Source: Pegea sp. RAD2-039 (taxonomy: Eukaryota; Chordata; Thaliacea; Salpida; Salpidae). Taken from it: a stretch of 64,000 nucleotides of DNA. The DNA is taken from assembly GCA_034620365.1 (NCBI GenBank), contig JAQGEQ010000363.1:372001-436000 (forward strand). The letters run 5' to 3'. Below are positions 23,336 to 35,912 of the stretch, piece by piece. A model generated the notes under the pieces. It was not told where the DNA came from and made no database searches. It was given only the letters and a program-made list of their open reading frames with translations. Made by a program: the position numbers and the translations under genes. Position 1 is the first letter of the stretch. Each line of letters starts with the position of its first letter.

Positions 23336-25800
23336 ACATTTTTACCTAAATTCTTCAAGACATCAAAAGTTTATTTAAGGAATTTTATTTTAGGAAGAAG
23401 ACATCCATTTATACAAAGATAGTTTGATAAAATTAACTGAGAAATCGTTACAATAAATTAACATTTTTTTAAATTCATTTTTTGAAGTTCATTTCTGTCC
23501 AAAGTTTAAGAATCCTTGTTCTTTGAAATATTCTTGATTCTATAAAATATAAGTAACTTTTAATGTTAATATAAAAAACAAATTTTCGCATTCACAAACT
23601 ATTCATGAATGTTCGTAAAGTTGAAATGTCAATTCTAACTTAAATATATATCCAGGATCTAATATCTTATTTATGGATAACTGACAAACAACTAGAAACA
23701 ATTAAACAAGAACTTGCTTTATGAAGTGCTGAAGTCCTAAATATTTCTATAGTATAGCGCTCAACAGAAAATTTAAAGAAATATTCTGAATATTTTGTAG
23801 AAGAACAACAAAGAGAAATGTTTGAAATCAACTTTTCAGTTGCAGCCTGCTATAACAGATGTACTTTTTATTCGATTTGGTTTCTATTCAAACCTGAAAA
23901 TAAGTATTTTATATTTGCAAAATTACACCAATGATATATTTATTAAAGAAAGTAATCCTTGTATTCACATTTCTGACTTGAATAGTCTAATCTTTTTCTA
24001 TTTTATATTATTGTTTATAAATCTTTAAGTAACAGTTTTAAACCATCACTAGTTTTAATATTTTTCATTTATTGTTTTTAACGTTTAATTAACATGACAA
24101 ATGAAAGAGCAAAGAAGTTGTTTGCTTTCTACCTAAAGCTACCTAAAATAACTTCTGACCTAAAACGAGCCTATCATCAAAAAACCATACCCGAGAAAAA
24201 CGAAGAGTCTTTGGCTTGTGAAGTTGGTATTACTGTTTTTCAAAAAGTACTGACTGATATGGCAGAACAATTAAGAATGCATTGGTGCATTTTGACAATA
24301 TCATTATTGAGGAAACTCTTATAGCTAGCTATTGGTGAAGCTCTACTATTTGTAGCGGTATGCGATACTAGTGACGTAACAGTAGTAGTCACGCTTAACT
24401 GAAACGAACAATAACGTTACAAGGGTTGAAGTTGTTATATCCCTCAGTGGAGAAAAAAGATATCGCCATTAATAAGTCGATTTGAAAGTGTAGCCACTTG
24501 CTTATACGACATCTTATCTCTGTAACAACGGAACAAGGATTTGGGGCGATTGCGTTAAACTATCAAAGGAGGTCAAAAGTTAATAATAAAAAGATGATTG
24601 GTGATAGAATAAAAGAAACAATCATGAATGAAATGAGTTTGACCGACACAGTGAAGTTAGTAGGCATCCAAGCTAATAACAGGAGTGTAAGGACAAGCCT
24701 CTACAACTGAAGTGTTCGGCAAAAAAATGAAAAAAATAAGTTTGGGATAATCTCGCTACTGAAAAAATTCTTCTGTTTTTTTGCGTTTAAGTTTTCCTCT
24801 TATCCTTGATACTCTTTCGTGTCGCGTTTTTATTTTGTTTGTCGTACAACTGATTGGTCGGACAATTCTGTACCAACCACAAGTTTATAGCTAGGTAGAA
24901 CATTATAATTTATGGTATTAAGATGTACTTTAAAGTCAAGAAAACTACAAAATAAAGATTGGAAGGTGCCAATAAAGGCGTTAGGTGCTATTCAGTTGTG
25001 GCTATATATAGTAAAAAAACAAGGGTTTTGATTACGAATGCTTTTACTCAGTCTTATAGTCTTAGTTAGTGGATGTTAGTAATTACTGAAGATTTTTGTT
25101 TAATTTATAATAAATTAAAGCTTTGCTACAAAGTCATTATCATTTCTAAAAGTTTGTGTGATGAAACACAAACAAAGAAAAGTATGATACTCAGATATCA
25201 GAATACATCACAACAACAAATTAAAACTACAAACTGTTGTTAGAAAATTATTTATTTGTTTAAAAACTTGAAGAAAAATTCCAGAAAAGACGAAAAATTC
25301 AGCTTTACAAAGAATACAATTTTCCGCCTTCTACAACAGCTGCTAAGATTTAAGCATCAATTGCAAGACTTTTAATGATTAAGAGCTGTAATTCGAGTTT
25401 TCGTTTCCTATATCAACAAAAAAGCAAAAAAATTAGAAAAATGTAAATAAATTAAACTGTGATTGATATTTATAACAACAAAGATTATCAAATATTATAC
25501 CTATAATTAGAAATATCAAATGTTTGAGCTTTTATAATCTTTGATTAATTTATATCTTTTGTATTTAAATGTAGCAAATGGAATATTTTGATTTCACAAA
25601 TTATTTTCAAATTCATTGTTTGTTACTTTTGATACAACAAAGCTAAGAATTTTAAAAATTTTATTTTATTATTGGACAAAAAACTTTGTATTAAAGAGCA
25701 AACTGATAAATCAACTTAAGTCGTCAGTAAGCGATTTATTGTTACATTTTTCATTTTTCTGTTTAATTAGTGCTACTATACTGTTGATTTATAAGCTAGC
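23336..25800. other. Intergenic stretch with weak open frames
   Basis: Two short plus-strand frames (24094-24324 and 24498-24710) have no recognisable family and are separated by stops. The 24.3-24.9 kb part is slightly richer in G+C and could be an old mobile element. Nothing else supported. Confidence 0.35.
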
Positions 25801-25808
25801 TTATATAT

Positions 25809-27755
25809 TTACTGAGAGTTGTCAGAGTCTGAAATTAGAAAAATAGTTTTAGTGTTGAGCTGCAAATACAGTCTTAAAATTTTATTCATTTTTCTTGGAA
25901 ATAAATCGGTTTTTGGGTTCATGAGCAACTTACTTGTTTTCAAACAACCCCAAGCATTTGAAGTATAACCTTCTTCGCACGACATACAGACGTCCACTCT
26001 TAATTCGCAGGTCTTACAAGGTGACTGGCAGGCTAGAAAGTAAAAAGTAGATATTGCGATTAATTTTTCTATTTATCTTTATAGAAATTTAAAATTCAAT
26101 CTTCTAAATTATCATGTTGAATTTTTAATGATAATATTCTAAGATTGAAGCTACTAATGATGACTCAGGGTAATTTACGACGTCATCATTCAAAGTGATA
26201 ATGAAGGTGAGCTTTCAAAATGATTTTGTAATATGTTAATTTGTCTAGGACAAGTAATAATTCTACTTTTTTCTTTAGGCAACTTGTAATATGGACAATA
26301 CTTGACCTTTTATTTTGATTTAAAAGTTACTACTCATAAAATAAATTGGTCATTTTCTAGAAACAGTTGTCCTATTTTTTGATAAAAGTAAATTCAAAAA
26401 TATTTAAAAGAAATTCTAATAATCAGCATATAAACTTACGTCTACATTCACCAGGTTTCTGTATCGGTTGTAAGGTTAGGTATCCCTCCTTACACCTAGA
26501 TACACATTTTCCAGTATCGACTTCACGAAACATCCCAACCCCACATTTGGTGGTAATCACTGATGAGTTGTCCGGGTCTGAAATTAAAAGAAATTTTTGC
26601 GCCGAGTTTTGATTCAATATTTAGAAAATTATTTGAAATTAAAATAAGTTTACATTTAGATTCATATTCTTCTTACTTGTTTGAATACAATCTCTATTTT
26701 CTAAAGTATAGCCTTCTTCACAGCTTGAGCAAAAGTCTGTTCTTTCTTCACAGGTCTTACAAGGTGACTCGCAGGCTAAAAAGAAAAAAGTAAGCAAGTG
26801 AAAACAAGATAATCTAATTTATTATTTCTTCCATTAAACTATTCAATTCGTTCAACTTTTGAAGATAAGCGTTTAATGAGGGCCTTGTGAGATTTGGTTG
26901 TTTAAGTATTAATAATCAAAGTAGAAAGAAAAGGATAGAATTAAGTTTTAAACGTGGAGGCTATTAAAAAGACAATATTATTACTATTATTAATTTTCCT
27001 CATTTCTAGCGATATAAGTAGTTGCTTTATGGATACATTTTTAGATCTCAATATTAAACCCAAAAATAGTTTGATTTCTTTGTTTAAGCATCTTGTGAGT
27101 AGATTTCGAAATGTTACTCAACAATATAATTTACTTCAATCAGTTATACGACTTTTGAAATATTAAATGAAATTTATTAACATTTTATTAGAATCATTTT
27201 AACCTTTTCGTTATTTTTAAACTTATATAGATTTATAAAAGATTTGAAATTGAAAATAAACTCACGATAGCATACACCAGCGAATTGATCTATTTGTATT
27301 GTTAGGTGTCCTTCCTCACATCCAGATACACATCTATAAGATATAAAATCGAAGAACCATCCATCACCACAATCTGGGATATCTGTGTTAAAGAAATTAG
27401 CAAAGAGTTTTATATTAAAGTAATAAAACAATCTTTCAAACAAACATTGGTTTGGTTTATCGAATATGAGATTATTTTTGTTTACAACTCTTAGTAAGCA
27501 GATAGTATTTTGAAGTTATAAATATTAAAATTTTATTATTAGTTCAGAAATTATTTCCCCTATTAAAGCTGGTATAAGTTCTTGAATATCAAAAGTGATG
27601 CTTTATTTGCTTTATTGAATTAATGAATATTATTTTTTCATGATATATCTATTTACTTGTAATAAAACTAAATAATAATTCTTACCTCCGGCTACAGTTA
27701 ATGTTTGGTTCATAAGAATGAAACAAATAAAAAACTTAAACAAAAAACTTTTCAT
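25809..27755 (-). CDS. Secreted cysteine-rich modular protein, 6 exons, 180 aa
   Basis: Exons 27755-27686, 27382-27266, 26775-26677, 26577-26440, 26032-25934 and 25828-25809 all join in phase 1 and give 180 residues. Exon 1 is a signal peptide (MKSFLFKFFICFILMNQ). Four modules alternate A-B-A-B. The A exons read CGDGWFF...CVSGCEEGHLT and CGVGMF...CVSRCKEGYLT. The B exons read CESPCKTCEE...CSSCEEGYT and CQSPCKTCEL...CMSCEEGYT. The B type has the spacing of furin-like (growth-factor-receptor Cys-rich) repeats. Both B exons are 99 bases. The last exon is a 20-base stub (DNSQ, stop) resembling the start of the second A module. Presumably extracellular, disulfide-bonded; the ligand or role is unknown. 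It is divergent from the coiled-coil gene at 30.5 kb. Confidence 0.82.
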
Positions 27756-28329
27756 ATTTGATAATAGCTTCTCAGAAAAATACTGAAATAAAAGTTAATT
27801 TGATTTTTACTTTAACAATGATATAGTTTGATTTTATAGAAATTTTTATGTTATTATTTATATTTGTTTTAAACATATTTTTCTAATTTTTACAGGATTT
27901 TGTTGTACAAATTTTTAATAACTCTTACAAGATTTTGAAAGAAAGTAAATACATCTTTATTATTTAACTATCCAATTTTTTCATAAGTGCAATTTTATAT
28001 AAAGACTTAAATAAATGAAAATATTGATAATAGTATAAAACAAATTAGTATGACTTTTATGTCTGTTTTTAAATAATTTTTGAATTATTTAAAAAATTTT
28101 TTTTGCTAAATATAATCTGAAAAACTTTAGCTTATCAATTGAATATTAGTTGATTCTTTCAAATTAAAACTAAATTTACAAAACCAGTAGAAATGCTAAA
28201 TCAAAAGTAGGAAATCTTTTTTAAAAATAATAATACAATTTACAAAACATTTAATCTAATCTAACTATCAAATAAAACTAACCAGAAAAAAAATTGCTTG
28301 ATGGCCTAGTTGCTACATTTTCTTTTTGC

Positions 28330-28720
28330 TACTTGTCTGTCCCTGTAGAGTGGCGGTTATCAGACCTGTCTGACACGCAAAAGGTCCTGGATTTTGGCTC
28401 AGGCGAACTCATAGTTGCGAAAATAAATTGTCCATAAGAGGGCTCGGGTAGAAGGGCCTTGTTAGTCTGTTTTGTGACAATACTTCTAGGAGACGCAAAA
28501 CTGAATTTAAAACCGGAGTAGGCAGTTTGTCACTGAACTCAGTGCCGTTCTGGCAGCTCCTGCGACGCTAGTTGGTCATAGCCGCATCAGTTCTGTTGTT
28601 CTGTTACATCAGCTGGCTTGCGTGGAGAATGGGGTGTTGATGTATGGTCACAACTGGATCTTCATAACTTCTACACTGTCAAACAACTTGACCATTCTCG
28701 GCCAAAACAGGTCATACTAC
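28330..28720 (+). mobile_element. tRNA-derived SINE candidate
   Basis: The left end (about 28341-28410) resembles a tRNA, closest by eye to tRNA-Val. There is an A-box-like tract gtagagtggcggttatca, then an anticodon-arm-like stretch and gcaaaaggtcctgga with a decayed B box. The body that follows matches the minus-strand repeat at 18125-18332. A tRNA-like head on a shared body is the usual SINE plan. It is too degenerate to be a working tRNA gene. Confidence 0.55.
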
Positions 28721-30516
28721 TTTTCCTTTCTAACGTAAACGATAATTTTCATTTGAAGGTTTTATATCAAATCTGTTTCTTTTGAATTCAAACTTTTTAA
28801 ACTCTTTATTTATACTAAAAATTTAGGCAAGTTGCTTGATGAGTTTCATTATGAAAAAGTATGTAAATGATTTTATTAACTAAATGAAATGTTGAAATAA
28901 GTAGATCTCATGATACCTTCAAGTTTCAGCATTCAAAACCATCACAAAATATAATAATTACTTCTAAAGTTTTATTCTAAGAAAATAGTTGAGCATTTAT
29001 TTAAAATTGGTGGGTATCGTAACATTTTTCTAATATAAGCTTGTCTAAGTGTATGCAAGCTCACATTTTTAAATTACTCCAAATCTTGTGGTTAGTAGGT
29101 ATTTATGCTTAACAAAGATGAAACTATCTTAAAGTCTTCTGAAAGCTAATTCAGTTGTCTTATAGCAATAAGAATCAAAATTATCAGTTTTGATTTTACT
29201 ATATATCTAAATACTCTTCTTCAATAATTTGTACCATTTTAGTTTCTGTTGATATCATATGATACTACAGACTGAGTAATGTAGTAACAAGTACAATTTC
29301 TCTATTGTTTCTGTTTATTTTGTAACTTATTAGTTTCCTAACTTTTTTATAACTTACATAAGCTTGTCATTGCAGTGTCTCTCTTTCTTACAAACTACTG
29401 ATGATGTGTCAAGGTACATGTGACCTCTTTTTTCTTTATAGTCATATTATTCTGAGTTCGCTATAAGACCTGTATAATTTATTATTTGTCACATAGCGCT
29501 AAACATATAAGATATTAAATAATAATGATAAATAATATTAAATTAGATAAAATGGTAATTTCAGATTTGTTCAAGTTAAAAGTTCAACATAAGATTATGT
29601 GTTTGCTTCACAAATGAAAATCAAAAGCTATCTGTAATAAGAGATCAATAAAAAGTTCAAATAGGACCTAACAAATGAAGATATTGACAATGAGCTGACA
29701 AGATATAAGCTTTCAGCTTCCTGTCACTTAAAACGAGTCTAACATCAAGTAGCTAAAACAGAGAGATGCAGAAGAACTAAATGCTTTCAGGATTTTCTCT
29801 TTTTCATTGAAATTGTTTTCTTTCTCTACCATTCAGTTGTTTGTGGAGTAGAGAGCGCCATTCGGAGCGATCTGCTGCAATATCCTTCCTACTTAAAAAC
29901 GCTTTACCGATGCAGCAGTTGATCTCGGGTCCTATTGGTACTGATGATGCCATTTTTGTGGCAAAATCGACAGAATTATTCACAGCTTGAACGCCACAGC
30001 TATAAATATTGATTACTCGTATGGTGTTAACTTTTGTCTTTTTAGGCTAATTTTCATTTCAGGGTTTTTTGAATACTAACCGACTAAATATTGGTAATTA
30101 GTTGCTAATATTAGCTTAATTATTAGTTTATATTATTTATTGGAAAATTTTCAAAATATTTTTAATAACTATAATTTTACTTAATAAATAAATAAACAAA
30201 ATTAGTCGAAAAGTTAGGAGAAAGTGAAACGATTTTTTCGGAATATTAGCCTTAGTGACGTCATAGATGTGTTATCTACAGTCGTCCAACTTTTTATACA
30301 ATCTTGTAAAATCTTGTCTAAGCTACACTACTACTACTAACTTCTATAACAAAGAAAAGACGCACAGACCTTATAGTGAGCATTTCTCTTTATATTTATT
30401 ATTGCCGTGAAATTTTAAGTTGAATACCACTTAGTATAACTAATTAGATTAAAAATTAGAAAAGTATATTTTGATAACCTCAGTTTTAGACAACAAAAAT
30501 TTTGAATTTGTTTAAG
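28721..30516. other. A+T-rich intergenic stretch
   Basis: No gene recognised. A slightly G+C-richer patch at 29850-29960 has no intact frame. The promoter of the gene at 30517 should lie at the right end. Confidence 0.4.
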
Positions 30517-33500
30517 ATGTCGGAAAGAGATCAAATGTGTGGAGGCGATTCTTGCATCGAACTAAACTTTAATAGAGTTCAAGCAAGATTAAAGTCTTTA
30601 AATGAAGAAAGTCTTCAATATGAAACTTTGATAAAGCTTTCCGGTAAGTTCTGTTTAATTCATAGTAGAAAAAGTAACGCAGACAAAATTATGATTGCAA
30701 ATGTATATAGAAAAACGAAGAAGTATTCAAGGTGAAGACTACCATCGTTTAATTAAAAAAAACTCTTCAAGAATTCAAGAAACACTTTTGGAATTGAAAT
30801 CATTAAGGAAAGAATTGCTTGGTTTAAGCACAAGTCAACTTTATGATTTAGAAGAGATTGTTGAAAAAAGACTTCGTTTGAAGACACAGAATAACTTTCA
30901 TGTAACTTAACTTGTTCATTTCTCAAAATTTGTTATTTTGTTTAATATAATTAGTTATTTTTAAGTAAAAAAATTAACTAAAACTGTTTTTAGAAAACTT
31001 TAAAAGAGCTAGAACTGTCAAATGGAAAATTAAAACTTGTTAAAGATAAACTATTTCACGAAAGAAGGTTGAGATTAAATACGATCAAAAAATTAGAGAA
31101 CGACAAAAAAGATCTTCAAGTTTTACAGAAAGATAAATACGAAAAGACTAATGCGGTTGTAAGTAACCTTCTGTTGCAGGATAATTAAAGCCATTTAAAT
31201 ATATTATTTTAGTAGTTAAATAGAAAAGTAGTTTTTAGATTAATAAGACATTTGGAAAAGTTATTTTGTTGAGATGTCACAAAAACCGCTGATTAATCAA
31301 TCAAATAATATTTATTTTTTTAGAAAATAAGACATATGGTTGGGAATTTAGATAAAATGATGTTAAGAATCGACACGTCGCTTTCTCTCAATCAGAGATA
31401 TCAAACTATTTGTAAAAATCTAAAGGTTATAGTGATTTTGCTAAAATAAATTCAATCATTCGCGTACTGAAAATTTGTATCTAAAATTATATATTATTGA
31501 AAGTCTTATAATTGTCAAATATTTATACAATGAATATATTTCTTAGATTATTAGTTTTTATAGAGTAAATATAATCAAAATAAAATTGATTCTTTAGAAT
31601 GAGCTAAATGAATATCCGAAAGTAATTGAAGAATTACAACAATTATCAAAAGATAAAGATGAGTTGTTCAAAATAGAAAAAAAAGGACAGATGAAAGGAC
31701 AATATGAGTCGATGAAAGCCATGGTTTAGAGAAACGTTGTTATTTATGAGATTTTTTACAAAAATAATTGTTTTTCAGGCGATGTTTACATCATATACAA
31801 AGAAAAATAAAATTGCTCAAAAACAATCTTTATACCAAATGAAAAATGCTGCTTTAAAAACTTACCATGATTATCCAATCAGCGCAGAGCTTCAATGTCA
31901 CATGGCTAATTCAAACTTCAGTTTCTTGAATCCCTCGTTTCTGAATTCATCCGATTTAAGGCACAGTGAAGGAAAACAAACGACAAATAATCTAGCAGCA
32001 CAATGTAAGCTTGGCTTGTCAACAAAGAAATAAACTATTTTAAGATTTTTAATGATAATATATTCTTGTTTATGTTAATTAGTAGTTTTTAAAAGATTTG
32101 CTGATTATTTAAAAAAAAATAAACTTGTTACAGATCGATCAAAAACCTCCGCCACTATGTTTTATAAGAGCAGTATATTTTATTCAAGTGTTGTGAAGAA
32201 ACAGCGTAGTCTATGGAGTCTTGCTAATAATTTGGAGCAGACTGCTTGTTTGTTTCAACTTAAATGTGGCGTTTCGCTTTTTGATTCTTCGGTTTGTTAA
32301 AGTTAACCGGTTGAATATTCATCTTTCAGGAACTAAGTCTTTAAATTAAAGAAATTTTATTAATTGCTTAGAGATATTATTAATGGTTTGTTGAGTGTTT
32401 TATACAGAAGTTAGAACAGTATTTTGAAGATTTCACCTCTAAAATTGACAGTACAACAGCAATAGCAAAAGAAAAAGAAATTAAACGAAAGAAGTACCGC
32501 GAAAAAGAAATTCTATTAAAAACTGAACTACAAAAGCTAGCTTACACAAAAGAAGCAAGGTAAAATTTTATAATTAACCAATAGCTCATAAAATTACAAG
32601 ATAATTTATGAATAACTATTATTCGGTATACTTTAATGAAGTATTGTAAAATGATGCGTATGAATAATTTTTAAATTGAAAATTAAAATTAATAAAATTT
32701 AGGATAAAGAAATTGGTTGCAATGAAACAAAAAGAACTGAACTATTTGAAGCTTGGAAATGCAAAAAAGAAAAGAGAATTAGCAGAAAAACGTTTTCTGA
32801 TTTCGAAGGTTGAAGAAATCATTGAAGATATAATTGAAAAAGTTAATTTAATTTTCTCTGAGTTTCCAAACGCACCTGTTGATGAAGTCATCATTTCAGG
32901 TTTGTTTAAAGTCGGTATTTAAAGATCATAAGAGACTAAGCATCACCTAAGAAGTGATCTCACAAGATGTTTTAATTTAAGGTGACAAATATATTTTGTA
33001 ATTTTGTTCTATTTAGAGCCATCTGTCAACCTGACAAACCTTGTGACACTTTTACAAGAATTATATCAATCAGCTGAAAGAAAAACTGATGAACTGTCAG
33101 AGTATTTAGGACATATTTTATCATCTTATAAAAACGGTCTATTTTTATCTTTATTTTTTAAACAAGTTTTTGATAATAAAGTTAAATATATAAAACCTTT
33201 ATAAAAATGGATAAAAGTTTAAATTATAATTAAAGTTACGCTGACTGAATACTTTCAAATGTATCAACTTTAAAAAGGTATTGTGAAAAAACATGTTTTT
33301 GGAGTTGAAAAACTAAATCTAAATTAAAACCGAATAATCTTTTTTAAATACATTTATATATAGTACTTATTTTTGTTACATACTATTTAGTTATTTAGTT
33401 TGTTAGAGGTAAATCTAGTTATGCCTTGCCAGGAAAAATTTGCAAGTTTGTTTATGAATTTTTGATTCTCTTATAGATAAAGATAGTGATGGAGAGATCC

Positions 33501-34320
33501 CAGTACAAGAAGAAATTGTTAAAAATCAAAGAGTTGTAAGCTTTATACAGAAACATAATTATGAAAATGTCTTCGCTTTTTTCATAAAAGAACTACAAAA
33601 TCAAATAGTATGAAAGCATTTAAACTTATATGAAAGATAGAATTATTATGTATTTCGACAAAGTACTAATAGTAAATCTAATTTAAACTAAAAGTTTGTA
33701 ACAAATTAAGTTAAAAAACTTGTATAATACTTTACTATAAGTTGGAAAACAATTATGAAAAAGAAAATAAAATCTTTATAATTTGAATAAAGTTTTACCC
33801 GCTTGAATTAACTTCGACAAATCTTCGTATATCAATAGAGAAAGAGGAACTACCCTTAGATAATAAACTCAGCAGTGAGTAATTTTCTATGATCAGTTAA
33901 AGAGATAAACATCAATTTCAAATTTTTATTGATTAATAAATTATTTAATAATTTCAAGTTTTTTCGATACTTTGAATTTATTTATTTGTTTATTCAAGAA
34001 ATCTTGAAATAATACTAGGTAGAGAAAGCTTCTGGAAAACATATATATTTATTTATATAACTTTTATAAACTAATTAGAACCATTAAATCCTATTATTTA
34101 GAAACATTAAAACAAAAAAGTTTTTATTTCTTTTGTTTTTTTTTCTATCTCGATCCCTAGATAAAACATCTTTTTAAAAACTTTACCTAACAGCAAATCA
34201 AAATTTATTTAATTTTCAGTCGAGATGGAACACTTACATGATTTCAAAATCAATGAAAATGAGAAACCTCAAACTCGGAATACAACACCCCGCAAAGATA
34301 CCAATAAAACAAGCTTATAG
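30517..34320 (+). CDS. Coiled-coil protein resembling CCDC183, 13 exons, 585 aa
   Basis: Thirteen exons join with consistent phases: 30517-30643, 30711-30901, 30994-31158, 31324-31425, 31598-31723, 31779-32004, 32134-32291, 32408-32559, 32703-32899, 33017-33136, 33477-33535, 33841-33874 and 34220-34320. The product is Lys/Glu-rich and almost wholly coiled-coil, except for a Ser/Asn-rich part near residues 270-320. The order of landmarks resembles CCDC183 and, more distantly, outer-dynein-arm docking proteins: IRHMVGNLDKMMLRI, then a NEYPKVIEELQQL segment, then a C-terminal VEEIIEDIIEKVNLIF block before LTNLVTLLQELYQ. This is from remembered sequences, so the name is tentative. A ciliary role is inference. 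Donors at 31426, 31724 and 33137 are weak. Poly(A) signal at 34351-34356. Confidence 0.65.
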
Positions 34321-34356
34321 TTCGTGACTCCATAACAAATATATATATTGAATAAA

Positions 34357-35912
34357 AACTGAAATAATTATCTTGAAAATTTTGCTTGATTTTTAAAGTG
34401 TTTCAACTTATTAAGCTAATCTTGCAAAACCCTAAAATGAAATCATAAAATTGAAAATTATGTAAATATTTTTGATAAATTTTAAGCTTCAAAATTTCTC
34501 ATTTTCAATCCAGGTAATATTTTCTACATACTTAAATGTTTTTTGAATAATTTTGGGAAATTATCAAATATATAAACCAGTTTATATTTGCTGTTTCATG
34601 TCAAGTTTTTCAAAGTCTAAAATTGTTAAAATAGAAAAACTTTAAGATAAAGTGAGACATTAAATGTGAATAAGTTGTGATAAAAAGATTTTGAAATAGG
34701 TTCTTATTGTGGTTTTAGTAATCTGTAATTGATGAAGTCAAAATAAACTGCTAAAAGAGAAATTTATGAATTTAAAACTAAAAGGTTTCAAAGTTGTATC
34801 AAAATAAACTACAAGTATTTACAGAATCAACAATTATTTAACAGCAATCTTTCCTGTTTTCAGAGGTTTGTGGTTCAAATATAATCCAATTAACAACTTT
34901 AATATCAGCCGATTAACAAACATCTTTTTAATATCACAACTACGGTTTAAAATCTTTTTCTCGATTTCATCACAAACTGCAAACTGTTACTTAATTTCAA
35001 AACTAATTGAAAAAATGCATGATGTAGAAATTTGCCAACCAGTTCCATTTTCTTCAATTTCTTTCTTTATATTCTTTTGTAATTCATAACCGTTATACTT
35101 ATGCCTTCCTGGTTACTTTGCTGTGTTTCTGGTTCTTTTTGATTACTCACGTTAAGCTTATTTAAGACCTTTTCTTCTTTCTTTAATCAATTGTGTTGTG
35201 CGCTTAAAGAGTTCTATGATTTGCTATCTGCATCTATACCTTAAATAAATAAGAAAGTTTGAACAAAGCAACCGTCTAAGTAGTTTTCTTTGAATCGAGA
35301 TTAAGTTAAAAACTCAAATAATCATCTAGTTATTTGGCAGTTACCAAAAAAAGCTTCTAGAAGAAAATAAAAATTGTATTACAGAAAGTTTTGAAAATGA
35401 TCGACAAATCGAAAAAGAACTTTTTGGTAGAAGTAACAAGGAACAGAAATAACGAAAAAGTAAACTTTACTAACAGAATTATTAGATTTAAAAAATGAAG
35501 AAGACAGTGATAAAAAGGAGTTTGAACTTTAGTGAAGATTTAGGTTTTTTTAAACTGAAAAAATCTGTAAAATTTCAATAAACTAAAAGTTATAGATCAA
35601 AGTATGATTAAAAAAATCGTTGTGTTTTAAAAGCCTAAGTTTTTCGAAAACCGTTTTTTGATAAAAAAAATCAGATTATAAATGCAACACAAAGATGAAT
35701 AGAAGATTTAAAAAAATGGATTTACACTGTAAAGCTTCGATTTAAGCTGTCTAAAAATTTATCAAAATGATTAAACACTGAATATAAATGATAATCAGAA
35801 AAATCTTTTTAAGTAAAAAATGATATAAAATAAAATAAGGGAAACAATTGCACTATGACTTATTTGTAAAACCCTGAACTGTGATTGGTTGTTAACTAAG
35901 CCACGTGACTAG
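34357..35912. other. Convergent intergenic stretch
   Basis: No supported gene. Around 35385-35460 a Lys/Glu-coding plus-strand patch behind an acag acceptor could be a stray exon or decayed duplicate of the coiled-coil gene, but it cannot be joined in frame. Confidence 0.35.

Noticed and set aside
24094..24710. Two plus-strand frames that might be exons of one gene
   Set aside because: No shared family, no in-phase splice pair, and stops between them; possibly an old mobile element but not supportable.
28341..28410. Functional tRNA-Val gene
   Set aside because: The B box is decayed and acceptor-stem pairing is not evident; a SINE head explains it better.
34868..35089. 73-codon plus-strand frame
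   Set aside because: Phe/Ile/Ser-rich composition typical of random A+T-rich DNA, no family and no splice partner.
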